Below, piece by piece: positions 16,424-25,591 of a DNA stretch of 64,000 bases. Location: assembly GCA_030323305.1 (NCBI GenBank), contig CP106741.1, positions 873,001-937,000 on the forward strand. The letters run 5' to 3'. A model generated the notes under the pieces. That model did no database searches. It was not told the origin of the DNA and saw only the letters and a list, made by a program, of their open reading frames with translations. Numbering within the stretch: position 1 is the stretch's first letter; every line of letters starts with the position of its first letter. Origin of the DNA: Paenibacillus sp. CC-CFT747. GTDB lineage: Bacteria; Bacillota; Bacilli; Paenibacillales; NBRC-103111. A program made the position numbers and the translations under genes.

Positions 16424-18144
16424 TTATACGAGCATGCCGGGCTGCTTCGCATATTTGGCGATTCCTTCGGCCGCCCGGTAAGAGAGCGCCCCTACCGTGC
16501 CCGTCGGGTTGTACCCGCTGTTATGAGGGAAGGCGGAGGCCCCGACGACGAACAGATTCTCCGCATCCCAAGCCTGCAGGTAGCTGTTCACGACGGAAGT
16601 CCCGGGGTCCGCCCCCATAATGGCGCCCCCGTATTGTGGGTGGACTGGTACGGAACGATGCTGTACGGCCCCAGCTCGCCCGACACCTCCATGTGTGTCG
16701 GCTTCATTTCCTTCATCACTTCCCCCGCCTTCTCCGCCATAAACTTTACAAGCTGGCGGTCCTGCTCCTCGAAATCGAAGGTCAGCCGGATAAGCGGATT
16801 GCCGTAGGCGTCCTTGTAGGTCGGGTCCAGGTCCAGGTAATGCTGCTGCCACGGGAGGCTGGCCCCCTGCGAGCCGACCGTCAGGTAACGGTTCACATAT
16901 TTCAGGGACTGCTTCTTGAATTCCGCTCCCCATTTGGGCGTCCCTTTCGGAACGGTGTTGTTCTGGATCGGACGGAGGCCGGTTTGGGAAATGCGGATGC
17001 CGCCGCCGTGAAGAAAGTTGAGATTGGAATGATCGAAGTTGTCCCCGTTAAAGTCGTCGAACTCCATCCCGAGAGCCCCGGCTCCCATATACGTGTTGAA
17101 TTCCCGGTCGTCGTAGAACCCGACCGCCTTGCCCGCCTGGGCCTGGTAGCAGTAGTTTTTGCCCACCGCGCCTTGCCCGCTGGATGGATCATAGGCTTTG
17201 CCGATCTTGGATTGCAGCAGAAGCCGGACGTTGTTGAACACATAGCTGGCGAGAACAACAATATCCGCCGGCTGCTGAAACTCCTCGCCCGACTGGGTAT
17301 CCACATAGACGACCCCCGTCGCTTTCTTCCCGTCGTACAGAACCTTCGTTACGTTCGAATAATGGCGGACCTCCAGGTTGCCGGTCTTTTCGGCCACGGG
17401 AAGCACCGTCACCACCGCATCCGCCTTAGCCCCGTATTCGCAGCCGAAGCGCTCGCAGTAGCCGCAGTACTGGCATTGGGCGCGTTCGATGCCGTCCGGG
17501 TTCTTGTAGGGCTCCGACAGATTCGCCGAAGGCATCATGTACGGATGGTAGCCGAGCTTCTTCGAGGCGTCCTCGAACATTTTCAGAATCGGGGACTTCT
17601 TCATGGGCGGCGTTGGAAAAGGGTTCGCGCGCTTCCCGACCATCGGGTTCTGTTCCTTCTCCCCGGAAATCCCGGCTATCTTCTCGAATTTGTCGTAATA
17701 CGGCTCCAGCTCATCGTAGGTGACGCCCCAATCCTGCAGAGTCATGCCCTGCGGAATTTTGCTTTGGCCGTAGCGCTCTACCGTTTTGGAACGGATCTCG
17801 AAGTCATACGGCAGAAAACGGAACGTCTGGCCGTTCCAGTGAACCCCCGCTCCCCCAAGGCCTTCCCCAATAAGAAAAGAGCCCAGCGAGCGCATAGGAA
17901 GCGCCGTCTGTTTGCTGTTGTTGCGGAAGGTCAAGGTCTCCTTGGACAGATCCTGCATAAGCTCGTACCGCAGCGCGTAGCGGAGCTCGTCATGAACGAG
18001 ATAATAATCCTCCGTGCTGCGTTTCTTTCCGCGTTCGAGCCCCACCACCTTGATTCCCTGCTTGGTTAACTCGGACGCGATAATGCCACCGGCCCATCCC
18101 ATTCCGACGATGACGACCGGTACCTTAGGCAGCGTTTTGGCCAC
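16424..18144 (-). CDS. GMC-type oxidoreductase, large subunit (one frame break)
   Basis: 573 residues when restored; FAD-dependent dehydrogenase related to the large subunits of gluconate and sorbitol dehydrogenases, oxidising a sugar, polyol or sugar acid. The FAD dinucleotide site is VVIVGMGWAGGIIASELTKQG; GEGLGGAGVHWNGQ and a cysteine cluster CQYCGYCERFGCEYG follow; the C-terminus has the catalytic His in STHNTGG and ends GALSYRAAEGIAKYA. The break at about 16628 (CCCCC) is repaired by one base. It has no signal of its own, so export by hitch-hiking with the Tat-signal small subunit encoded 28 bases upstream is likely. Confidence 0.9.
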
Positions 18145-18172
18145 TCTGTTCCCTCCCTATCGTTATGTAACC

Positions 18173-18927
18173 TTACATCATGCTGTGAAGGCTGACCGGA
18201 TCGTACTTGATGAACTTGTCCTTCTCAATGTCGTTGATATAGCTCATCTTGGCCCCGGGATAGCTGCGCATTCTCCATCCCTGCATGTCCGCGTTGCCGC
18301 TGTACATCGGGTCGGCGTATACTCCCTCAAGCGTGAGCTGGCGAAGCAGACTGAAGAACGTCGCGCTGCTCGCGAGACCGGACACCTTCACCTCGCCGCC
18401 CTTCTCGAACACCTTCAACACCTCATCCTGCTCGACGCCTTCTAACGCCTGGAAGGATTTGTTGTATTTCTTTATGGAATAGTCCCTCAATGCTCCAAGG
18501 CCCGCAAGAAAAAGGTCGTTCCGCTTCAGCCGGGCCTGATAGCCCTGGGTTTCTTCCCCGGCTGGAAGGGCCCCATCATATACTCCCTGGCATTCACGCC
18601 CCACTGGCCGGCCAGCTGATGGTCGATATAGTACGCGACGCCAAGCTCCTTCGCCCCGGGTCCGGCATCGTCCTTCGGAAAAATGCGCTCGGCTGCCGCC
18701 TCCGTGATCTGAAAGGCCTCCTGGGTGAAAAACATAAGGGCCTGCTGGTAGGGGCCCTTGTTCGCTTCTTTCTGCGGCGGCGTCGTCTTCGGCTTGTCCT
18801 TCACCGTATCGCCGATAATTCCGGCGAGCACGCCCCCTGCCATGAGGCCGCCCAGAGCAACACCGGAGTTTCGCAGGAACCGCCTTCTGGACTCATCCTG
18901 CGGCTTGGATTTGGGATCAACCGGCAA
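18173..18927 (-). CDS. Gluconate 2-dehydrogenase subunit 3-like protein with Tat signal (one frame break)
   Basis: 251 residues when restored. The N-terminal twin-arginine signal reads SRRRFLRNSGVALGGLMAGGV. The mature part resembles subunit 3 (gamma) of membrane dehydrogenases: LMFFTQEAFQITEAAAERIFPKDDAGPGAKELGVAYYIDHQ is the family core. The break at about 18557 (CCCC) is repaired by one base to GPFQPGEETQGYQ. The start is TTG 18927 after AAAGGAGG. First gene of the operon; it should escort the GMC subunit through TatAC. Confidence 0.9.
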
Positions 18928-18964
18928 TGGACTCCCTCCTTTAACAGATTATTAAACATGCGAA

Positions 18965-18982
18965 TAGTAAGCATGCTTACTA
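18965..18982. promoter_or_regulatory. 18-bp perfect palindrome, operator of the Tat-dehydrogenase operon
   Basis: TAGTAAGCATGCTTACTA is fully self-complementary. It overlaps a plausible -10 (TACTAT on the minus strand), 38 bases upstream of the TTG start. A second weaker inverted repeat (ACTAAT...ATTAGT, about 18980-19007) lies next to it. The MarR protein encoded downstream is one candidate binder. Confidence 0.55.
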
Positions 18983-19022
18983 ATGAGTAACCTTAATACT
19001 TATTAGTGAAACAGCCGGAACG

Positions 19023-19054
19023 AAAAGAGCCGCCGTAATGAAGCCACGGCGGCT
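19023..19054 (-). terminator. Intrinsic terminator of the NTR-like gene
   Basis: On the minus strand AGCCGCCGT pairs perfectly with ACGGCGGCT across nine bases, followed by CTTTTCG. The span 19055-19212 between it and the gene stop holds nothing else evident. Confidence 0.7.
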
Positions 19055-19212
19055 GGTGATTACAAGGACGGATAGGGAAAGGGCTGGGGAGGCTGTCCAA
19101 TCGTTTTTCAAACCGGCTCGGTTTCCTTTGGGCCGGGAGGCAGGGACATGGAACGGCTGAATCCGCTTTCCCCTGCCGGCCAGCGACATCCCCTCACTTC
19201 CGGGCCGATTGG

Positions 19213-19825
19213 CTATCGGCGCCCTATCCGCTTGAGCGCGCCTAACCCTAGAACAGCGAGAGCCGCGCCTGCCGCCGTCGCCAGCCACCGGAGCTTGCCC
19301 CAAATGGTCCCTCCCCATACCGGGGACCCGGAATCGGGCGTCTGGACGGCCACGTTCCGCAGCGCCGCAAAGCTCTGCAGCCGTTCCTCAAGCGTTGCCG
19401 TCTCCCCGTGAGGAATTCTGACCATGACCTGGCCGTTCCGTACGGGAGAGGCCGTTCTCCACTGGGGCTCCAGCAGGCGAAGCCTCGGCGGAACGTCCGC
19501 CAGGAAGAACAGATAGGCTTCGCCCGTCTTGAATCTCATGGAGAAATCCGGACAGGAGTACGGGGGCCGGCCGGCCATCTTCCGTTCGCGGCAGATGAAC
19601 GAGACGCGGCGCGGGGCCCGGTCCCGCATAGGAGATCACCTGGAGGATGGCGGCGCGCCGATCCGAATGGACGGCCGTCACCTTGCCGTAAACCATTGCC
19701 TTCGCCCGGTAAGCCTCCTCGAATGCCCAAGGGGCCGGGGAGCAGGCATAGGCGGGCGCTTGGTTTAATATGATGCCTAGAAGAAGCCCGGCCGGAACGA
19801 GCCATCGGATCCGAATCCTTTTCAC
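19213..19825 (-). CDS. Secreted NTR/TIMP-like protein with C-terminal anchor (one frame break)
   Basis: 203 residues when restored. A signal peptide (MKRIRIRWLVPAGLLLGIILNQAPAYA) is followed by a netrin-like start CSPAPWAFEEAYRAKAMVYGKV, the arrangement CSC.P...A...A..V..G.V seen in NTR/TIMP-like Firmicute proteins. A C-terminal hydrophobic helix (LATAAGAALAVLGLGAL) with a basic end (KRIGRR) anchors it outside. This is one of two places in the window where an extra base, not a missing one, explains the break (about 19618). The start is GTG 19825 after GGGGAGGAG. Ligand and role unknown. Confidence 0.65.
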
Positions 19826-19945
19826 ATGCTCCTCCCCTTCCTTAGAGAAAAAATCATTCCAACGATTCTAGCCGTTGCCGTGTCCGCCGGGCTCCTTCAT
19901 ACTGGAGAGGCCCGTATCTCCCAAGTCTAAAGGAGGTTGGTTCCC

Positions 19946-20875
19946 ATGACCGTTTACGAGAAGCCGGCTTTGTCCCTCCCGGAGGCAGAGCGTTTCCTGG
20001 AGGATCATTATTCCGCTCCGGTAGAGAAAGTCACTCCTGTCGACGGCGGCAACTTGAGCAGGGTCTTCTTCTTCGACATCGGCGGAGAAGGCCGTGTTCT
20101 CCGGTTCTCGGATCTTCCCCAGGGCTTTGCCCTGCAGCACGTGATGTCGGAGCGCCTGCGCTCCCAAGGCGTGAACTACCAGCGCTTTCTCGAGTACGGC
20201 GCCTTCGGGACCTTGACCTATTCCATCGCCGAGCGGATCGAGGGCACGATGCTCATTAACGCGCCGGAGGCCGTCCAGCGCGATCTCCTCCCCGCCGTCG
20301 CGGAGCGGATTACCCGGCTTAACCGGGTGGAGATCGGGGATTCGCACGGCTACGGCTGGGTCCAGACGGACGGCAGCGGCTCCTACCCTACCTGGCGGGA
20401 CTACCTCGTGGATTTCTTCGGAGACAACCAGACCGGAACGTTCTGGGAGAATTGGACCGACCTCTTCCATACCTCCGTGCTGGAGAAGGAGGTGTTCGAC
20501 GAGTGCTACGCGCGCCTGATGGCCTACAGCAAATACAACGAGCCGTACCGCTTCCTCGTGCATAACGACTCCCACCCGTGGAATCTCCTGACCGACGGCC
20601 AGACCCTCACCGGCCTGCTGGACGGCAACTTTATTTACGGCGACTTCCTGATCGATCTGACCATTGTCGAGCGCAGCCTGCCCTCCCTGCCAGTGACCGC
20701 AACGTTTCGGGCCGAATACGAGAAGCAGGGTCTCCTCCTGCCGGATTTCGAAGAGCGGCTTATCGGCGCCCATTATTACAAGGGACTGGACGGCCTGCGG
20801 TTTTTTGCCAAAATGGGCTGGACGCCCGCCTATGAGCACACGAGGAATTTCTTGCTGTCGCTCGTTAAGGGATAA
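19946..20875 (+). CDS. Aminoglycoside phosphotransferase-fold (APH) protein
   Basis: 309 residues, start ATG 19946 with AAAGGAGG. It has a protein-kinase-like small-molecule kinase fold: an N-lobe loop GGNLSRVFFFDIGGEGRVLRFS, a catalytic loop FLVHNDSHPWNLL (Asp and Asn of the HxDxxxxN motif) and a metal site LTGLLDGNFIYGD. The phosphorylated substrate is unknown; such proteins act on sugars, amines or antibiotics. It is monocistronic between two terminators, cytosolic and intact. Confidence 0.8.
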   Translation: MTVYEKPALSLPEAERFLEDHYSAPVEKVTPVDGGNLSRVFFFDIGGEGRVLRFSDLPQGFALQHVMSERLRSQGVNYQRFLEYGAFGTLTYSIAERIEGTMLINAPEAVQRDLLPAVAERITRLNRVEIGDSHGYGWVQTDGSGSYPTWRDYLVDFFGDNQTGTFWENWTDLFHTSVLEKEVFDECYARLMAYSKYNEPYRFLVHNDSHPWNLLTDGQTLTGLLDGNFIYGDFLIDLTIVERSLPSLPVTATFRAEYEKQGLLLPDFEERLIGAHYYKGLDGLRFFAKMGWTPAYEHTRNFLLSLVKG

Positions 20876-20878
20876 CCC

Positions 20879-20918
20879 AAAAGGCCCTCTTCCCCATGGG
20901 GAGGAGGGCCTTTTCTTT
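20879..20918. terminator. Bidirectional intrinsic terminator
   Basis: AAAAGGCCCTC pairs with GAGGGCCTTTT, with a further inner pairing TCCCC/GGGGA. It serves the APH gene on the plus strand and the hypothetical membrane gene on the minus strand. Confidence 0.85.
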
Positions 20919-20933
20919 GGTCCGGGAACTCCC

Positions 20934-21335
20934 TCACGATCCCGGCAGTTCCCCGTATTCCTTCTTCAGAATGTCCTTCAGCCGGCTGGCCCGGGCTTCG
21001 CTGATCCGGTAAGTGGTCCCCGTGTCGGGAAGTTTCATCAAGGTTCCCGTTCCATAATGTTCGTCCACCCAGAGGTAGTACAGCCGGCCGCCGCCTAACG
21101 TGAAGCGGTAGGGCGGGACCGCCATATCCGCCTTACCCGGCTGCTTACGGGCGAACCGGACGGCATAGGCGAAGGTCCTTACCTTCTGGCGGTCCGTGAT
21201 CACCCGTTCCGTATCCGGCTGAGCCTCACTGAACCTGACCATCTTCTCTACCACGACCCGGTCCGGGATCCGGAACAGGAAGAAGGCGGCAAGTGCTAGG
21301 CCAAAGCCTGCTATCACCAGCAGCGTCACAACCAA
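20934..21335 (-). CDS. Hypothetical membrane-anchored protein
   Basis: 133 residues from TTG 21335; the start is uncertain because no ATG or GTG with a good site precedes it. One hydrophobic segment (VVTLLVIAGFGLALAAFFLF) is followed by a soluble extracytoplasmic domain ending YYLWVDEHYGTGTLMKLPDTGTTYRIS. The phrase LWxxE..GT.M.LPDT.T.Y.LS is common in small uncharacterised Paenibacillus membrane proteins. Frame intact; no function can be given. Confidence 0.6.
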   Translation of the reverse strand: MVVTLLVIAGFGLALAAFFLFRIPDRVVVEKMVRFSEAQPDTERVITDRQKVRTFAYAVRFARKQPGKADMAVPPYRFTLGGGRLYYLWVDEHYGTGTLMKLPDTGTTYRISEARASRLKDILKKEYGELPGS

Positions 21336-21735
21336 GCGTCGATAGGATGGTTCGATCGGCTTCCTCTCCCTTCGTATGGGGTTAGGACGGGTGTGTGCGG
21401 AATAACCCGCGTCCCGCCAGGGTTTTCCCTTCGGAGAATATATCCCTTTAGACGTTACCCGGCTTCGAAAGGTTGCGAAGGTCAGGCGGGGGCAGCAAAG
21501 AACCGGCCACAGGGCCGGAGACTCCGTTGCCGGTTACTTGTAGATTTCCTTAATAATGTCCTCGATGTTCGGTTCCTTCAGCTGCGGCTCTTGGCGATGA
21601 CATCGAGGCCCATAGTCGACTGTAAAAATATACCATTATCATACCTGTATTTGGTTAAACAGGAAATACTTTTCTTTCGGGGCAGGAACTCCGGGTTTTT
21701 TTCATGTCCGGAAAACTCCGGCTGACCTGATCATA
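21336..21735. other. Intergenic region with an orphan gene 3' end
   Basis: No full gene. On the minus strand about 21538-21585 reads LKEPNIEDIIKEIYK followed by a stop, and just upstream in another frame STMGLDVIAKS. This looks like the C-terminus of a lost or frame-shifted gene, with no ribosome-binding site or upstream body left. Confidence 0.4.
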
Positions 21736-21768
21736 CAAAAAGCACCCGGCCTGCCGGCCGAATGCTCC
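21736..21768 (-). terminator. Intrinsic terminator of the GNAT gene
   Basis: On the minus strand AGCATTCGGCC pairs with GGCCGGGTGCT (two G-T) across GGCA, followed by TTTTT. Confidence 0.75.
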
Positions 21769-22233
21769 TTATTCCCAATGCTTTTCCAACGCCTCCCGGC
21801 TCGAAACGAACCCATGCCGCTCATAGAAAGCCCCGCTCGCCTCGCTCGGCCACAGCACGAGGAACTCGACCTCATGCTCCTTCGACCATCGTTCCATCGC
21901 CTGGTGAATTTGACCGCCGAGTCCCCGGCTCCGGTAGTCGGGCCGCGTGTAGACATTGGTCACGTACCCGAAATACGGATCGGGGCTTTTGCCGGGGCGC
22001 GGAACCTTATGGATGAGCTGCAGGTACATGTGGGAGACGAGCCTCCCTTCCGCCTCTGCCACCCAGATGAACCAGTTCCCGCTGCCCAGCGCTTTCTCCA
22101 GAAACCCGGTGCAGGTGCGGTGAAATTCCTCCCGGTCCAGCCCCTGCGTTCCGGTCTCCTCCACGGAGTAGTCCCAGCGCATCTGCGCGAGCGCGTCGAT
22201 ATCGTTCGGATCAGCCAATCGGATGACGGCCAT
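21769..22233 (-). CDS. GNAT family N-acetyltransferase
   Basis: 154 residues from ATG 22233, chosen for AGGAAGGAG upstream and because the fold begins at MAVIRLADPNDIDALAQMR. Motif A is GYVTNVYTRPDYRSRGLGGQIHQAM (RxxGxG acetyl-CoA loop); motif B is LVLWPSEASGAFYERHGF. Substrate unknown. Stand-alone gene with its own terminator. Frame intact. Confidence 0.85.
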   Translation of the reverse strand: MAVIRLADPNDIDALAQMRWDYSVEETGTQGLDREEFHRTCTGFLEKALGSGNWFIWVAEAEGRLVSHMYLQLIHKVPRPGKSPDPYFGYVTNVYTRPDYRSRGLGGQIHQAMERWSKEHEVEFLVLWPSEASGAFYERHGFVSSREALEKHWE

Positions 22234-22364
22234 AGTCGGCTCCTTCCTGTATTCACGACGGACGCAGGGCCTTATCCGCAAATGAAGTTCTGCTTTCCTA
22301 TTGATTTTCGTGTGCATACGAATGATTTTTCGCCAAGAAAGTTCCCGGATAAGGCACTAAGGTG

Positions 22365-22952
22365 TCATATCTCCATGTCCACGATCTCCTTCGTCCGGGT
22401 ATATAACGCCAGCTTCTCCGCTTCCCGGTACACCCTCCGGCGTCCCTTCTCCTGAAGATGCCAGTTGTCCGGCCGGGTGTTCCGGTCCTCCACGCGGCAG
22501 AAGCTGTAGTCGATCCACTCCGGCATCCAGGTCTTCATCGTCAGGTAACAGCGCCTCATATGAAAAGCATTGGTCACGAGCAGGATCCGGCGGATCCTGT
22601 CGAGCCCGTAACGCTGGTCGAGCAGCTTGCGGGACAAGAGGGCATTCTCCTTCGTATTGGTCGAGCGGGTTTCCGTCCAGACAACCTCTTCCTTCACCCC
22701 CAGCTTAACGGCGGCCTCTTTCATAGCCAGCGCTTCGGGGATCGTGGAGGTTCCGCCCGACATGAGAATAAGCGGGGCCCGCCCCGCCTTATAGAGCTCC
22801 ACCGCCTTCGGAACGCGAAGCTCCGGGGCCCGGATGCTCCCGAAAACGAGAATCAGATCCCCCTTCTTGCCGTCATCCTCCAAACCGGCAAACACCGCAC
22901 GGTGAATCAGGTCCGCCTCGGCTTGCTCCACGTCCAGTTCCGACAGGTACAT
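22365..22952 (-). CDS. YdcF/ElyC family (DUF218) protein
   Basis: 195 residues, start ATG 22952 after GAGGAGGG. The DUF218 core shows as DLILVFGSIRAPELRVPKAVELYKAGRAPLILMSGG, ENALLSRKLL and ILLVTNAFHMRRCYLTM, with the conserved Asn/His residues of the family. Related proteins act in envelope polymer metabolism (ElyC, SanA), but this one lacks a membrane anchor and looks cytosolic. Biochemical function unknown. Frame intact. Confidence 0.8.
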   Translation of the reverse strand: MYLSELDVEQAEADLIHRAVFAGLEDDGKKGDLILVFGSIRAPELRVPKAVELYKAGRAPLILMSGGTSTIPEALAMKEAAVKLGVKEEVVWTETRSTNTKENALLSRKLLDQRYGLDRIRRILLVTNAFHMRRCYLTMKTWMPEWIDYSFCRVEDRNTRPDNWHLQEKGRRRVYREAEKLALYTRTKEIVDMEI

Positions 22953-23215
22953 GATGCCCTCCTCGTGTTCAAAGGCTGGGGCGAGGACGATTCCAGCGCC
23001 GCGCCTGTCTTTTTATGGTGTGTTGAGCGATTCCTCTTGAACTGCTAATCTTCCATGCTCTTGGGAAGCGGAAAGAGAGCCCCAGCTTACCAGACTGTCC
23101 GACAATCCGTTTGAGGACGAGAAATCCCGTCTCGCTGTCCTCTCTATGAATCATTGTAGCACTCATCCATAAGGGCTGACCATCTGTCGAATGCCCGTTC
23201 CCGAACGGCCGCACA

Positions 23216-23243
23216 CCAAAAACCGCCCTTTGGGAAGGCGGTT
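23216..23243 (-). terminator. Hairpin with T-run, gene of origin not evident
   Basis: On the minus strand AACCGCC pairs with GGCGGTT, followed by TTTGG. Upstream on that strand is only non-coding sequence, so it may end a decayed gene or a small RNA. Confidence 0.5.
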
Positions 23244-23604
23244 CACCCTAATGGTATAGAACTTTCCTCGGCTACTGGCATGGGGGCGCCTAACACCGCG
23301 CATGGGGAGATTCGCGCGATGCGAAATGGGCCTGATCGGGCAGCTTCGTTGGGAGGGACACCTGGCATGCGGCAGGAGGCTGACCACTTTTGTGGGACGC
23401 CGAAATTATGTGGGACGCCGAAAACTATTCGTTGGGAGAATTGGCGGGGGGCCCGAAACAATAGGGAAGCGGAACAAGACTCACGGATAAGGCTGCGGTA
23501 GATGCTGCCCAGGGGGCATCACCAAAACAGCAGGCCAGTTTCGCCAGTCCGGCTATTCCCGGTCATGCCTCCATCCTGGTTAGGCGGTTCTTTGCAGGCA
23601 GCTG

Positions 23605-23805
23605 AAAATAGAGGAACAAAAGGGCAAATGCCCTTTTCTTAGCCTTTGCACAAATTTAGAGGAACAAAAGGGCCTTATTTTCCAAAAAGTTAGATGAAAA
23701 TGGGCTTAGGGAAGCCTTTTCGGACAAATAGCTTCCTTTTGTTCCTCTATTTTTTGAGCCGCATGCCAAAAAGATCGAATAAGGCATCCCTGTTCCTCTA
23801 TTTGC
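23605..23805. repeat. Cluster of four TAGAGGAACAAAAGG repeats
   Basis: Direct copies at 23605-23625 and 23653-23673 and inverted copies at 23735-23755 and 23788-23805 (CTGTTCCTCTATTT). Adjacent GGGC-AAAT-GCCC followed by TTTTCTT (about 23620-23638) could terminate plus-strand transcription. Direct and inverted copies can pair into long stems. Confidence 0.65.
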
Positions 23806-23965
23806 GTCTCCTCTCTTGCGCGGGAAGCCGTGAACCTGGATCGGCTGTCAGTCACGATAGCCAATCCCCGGGTCAGCTCGCCTGGCTGTCAGAAAGCGAT
23901 GCCTCTGGTTCAGCTGGCTCGGCTGTCACAACGGCAAAAGAAAACGTGGCGGGCACTCCCCGCTC

Positions 23966-24619
23966 TCACCCTTTCTTCCGTCTCTTCCCGAGAACATACC
24001 ATTCCACGAGCATCAGATTAACCAAGAGTCCTGCCCAAATGTTGACGGCAAGAACCTCTTTAATCATGTCCTCCCGCCCTCCCGGCAAGCTAAACCCGTG
24101 AAGGGCCAGGTAAAGCAGGAGCAGCAGAGGGACGAGCAGGCGGGCACTTACCGCCGCCAGCGTGACCCCGAAGCTGCGGGTCATCCAGCGGTTGTGGGCT
24201 TCCCAATCTCCGCAGAGGGCCGTCCTCCAGCCATGACCGGTCGTAAAAAGCCAGGCTGCCGCAAGCGCAAGAAAGGACGCCGCCCTGGTATAGTCCGGCT
24301 CGTAGAACGCAAGCGGTACCGCAAGAATGCCGCTTGCGAATACACAGCCCGCGTAGATTCGGCCGGTGATGCGGTGAAGCCGGGGCCGGGCCTCCCTCAG
24401 CCCCGCCAAAAACTGAGGGAACCCGGCCGCTAGGGCGGCCAAGGCAAGCCCGACGTGCGCGACCAGGAGCGGATACTGAATGGCGACGGAGTCGATCGTG
24501 ACCCGGCTGCGCTCCGGATCCAGCGTCAAATAGGGCGCGGCGAAGGGAGTCATCACTCCGAGGGATACGACGAGGAGGAGCCACCATCTCCGCGGGATGC
24601 GGCCCTCCGCGCGCTTCAT
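23966..24619 (-). CDS. DUF2306 family membrane protein
   Basis: 217 residues, start ATG 24619 after GGGAGGGAC. Several transmembrane helices; the family signature is visible as LHRITGRIYAG, the conserved His-rich GRxY motif of DUF2306, and AHNRWMTRSFGVTLAAVSARLLVP. Family members are uncharacterised quinol- or haem-like membrane proteins. Basic C-terminus (LGKRRKKG). Stand-alone and intact. Confidence 0.75.
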   Translation of the reverse strand: MKRAEGRIPRRWWLLLVVSLGVMTPFAAPYLTLDPERSRVTIDSVAIQYPLLVAHVGLALAALAAGFPQFLAGLREARPRLHRITGRIYAGCVFASGILAVPLAFYEPDYTRAASFLALAAAWLFTTGHGWRTALCGDWEAHNRWMTRSFGVTLAAVSARLLVPLLLLLYLALHGFSLPGGREDMIKEVLAVNIWAGLLVNLMLVEWYVLGKRRKKG

Positions 24620-24783
24620 TTTGTCCCTCCCGGCTTCCGCCTGGTCCGCAAGCCGCAGTGGCTCTCGATGGCTGGCCCGACGAAATCTGCCCGGCCCCTC
24701 GGCCTAAAGCCGGCGGCAGCCCGGCACCCGAGGAAGAGCTGGCCCGTTCTTGCCGGCCTAAGCGCCATCATACCGTTCTGAAT

Positions 24784-25040
24784 CTTTCCTACCGGCCGCC
24801 ATGCACCCTTAACGTCCTGAATCTTTCCTACCGGCCACCACGTCCCCATACCGTCTTTCCTCTTTCCTACCAACCATCCCACCTCCGTACGCCTCTTTCC
24901 TATCAGCCGCCACGTACGGGATTCCCCTTGCCCCTTTCCTGTCGGCCACCCTCCTCTACCGCCTTGCCTCCTTCTTGCCGTCGGCCATGCAGCAGCCGTA
25001 CCACCGGCCCCCCTCTTACCGGCCGCCACGCTTCCATGGC
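24784..25040. repeat. Degenerate tandem array of about 39-bp units
   Basis: Units begin with CTTTCCTACCGGCC or variants at 24784, 24823, 24862, 24895, 24934, about 24971 and about 25013. The first two units agree over most of their length. Read on the plus strand the unit gives a repeated LSYRPP; on the minus strand it gives VGK.Q. Neither has a ribosome-binding site. Confidence 0.7.
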
Positions 25041-25274
25041 GCCCCTCTTGCCTTGTGCTTTTCGCATTCGCTTTTTTCCTCCTTCTTTCCTTACTCTTTG
25101 TAACCCTAGCCTCAGCTTAGCCCCCGCCTCTTTCCGCTCTCTAAAGAAAAGATTAAAAAAGTCTAAAATCCCGCCCCTGCAGTTGGTCAGAAAGCTGAAA
25201 ACCAGCCGCTTATCGTAATTCCAGGCTTTTCGCTTTCCCGAGGCTTTCTGGTTTCAGGTCCTTCGTTTCCCTGT

Positions 25275-25363
25275 GGTTTTTTCTTGGTTCCAGCCCTTCC
25301 CAACGGAATTTTCCGGCTTCCATGCCTCGCTTCTCCGGGGTTTTTCTTAGTTCCAGCCCTTCC
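25275..25363. repeat. Direct repeat of about 26 bp
   Basis: TTTTTCTTGGTTCCAGCCC (25275-25300 region) recurs with one change (TTAGTTCC) at 25338-25363, 63 bases apart, continuing the low-complexity character of this region. Confidence 0.6.
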
Positions 25364-25591
25364 ACTCCCCAGCAAACCGGTCTCAAACAGGGGCTCCGTG
25401 CGGAGCTTTTCAGATTTTATTCTTTTTTTAGATGAGCTTTAGAAGGAGGTAAGAGACGGCGGTTAAGATGAATTCAGAAGGCTTCAGAGCGGCGCAGCCA
25501 AGGAAAGACAGACGACAAGACCGCCGGAGGCTTCCCATTACACAAGGTCAGGCTGACCAAGAGCAGCGCTGGCCGACAGGAGGACTTACTT

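Larger units (their letters stand above)
22953..23965. other. Long non-coding region with short repeats
   Basis: No supported gene in about 1 kb. It holds a minus-strand terminator-like hairpin (23216-23243), a direct repeat TGTGGGACGCCGAAA at 23391-23405 and 23409-23423, and the TAGAGGAACAAAAGG repeat cluster at 23605-23805. All ORFs here lack ribosome-binding sites and family resemblance. Confidence 0.6.
24620..25591. other. Repeat-rich non-coding region
   Basis: No supported gene. Long ORFs on both strands (plus 24658-25218, minus 24616-25029) arise because a repeat whose period is mostly a multiple of three keeps several frames open. Contents are the degenerate tandem array at 24784-25040 and a duplicated segment at 25275-25363. 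Confidence 0.6.

Noticed and set aside
16636-18069. 477-codon plus-strand ORF
   Set aside because: Antisense to the GMC oxidoreductase; no recognisable domain.
23391-23423. CRISPR-like repeat (two copies of TGTGGGACGCCGAAA)
   Set aside because: Only two 15-base copies with a three-base spacer and no cas genes; a simple tandem duplication.
24616-25218. Repeat protein genes on either strand (LSYRPP or VGK repeats)
   Set aside because: Frames are open because the repeat period is mostly a multiple of three; no start signal, signal peptide or known family.
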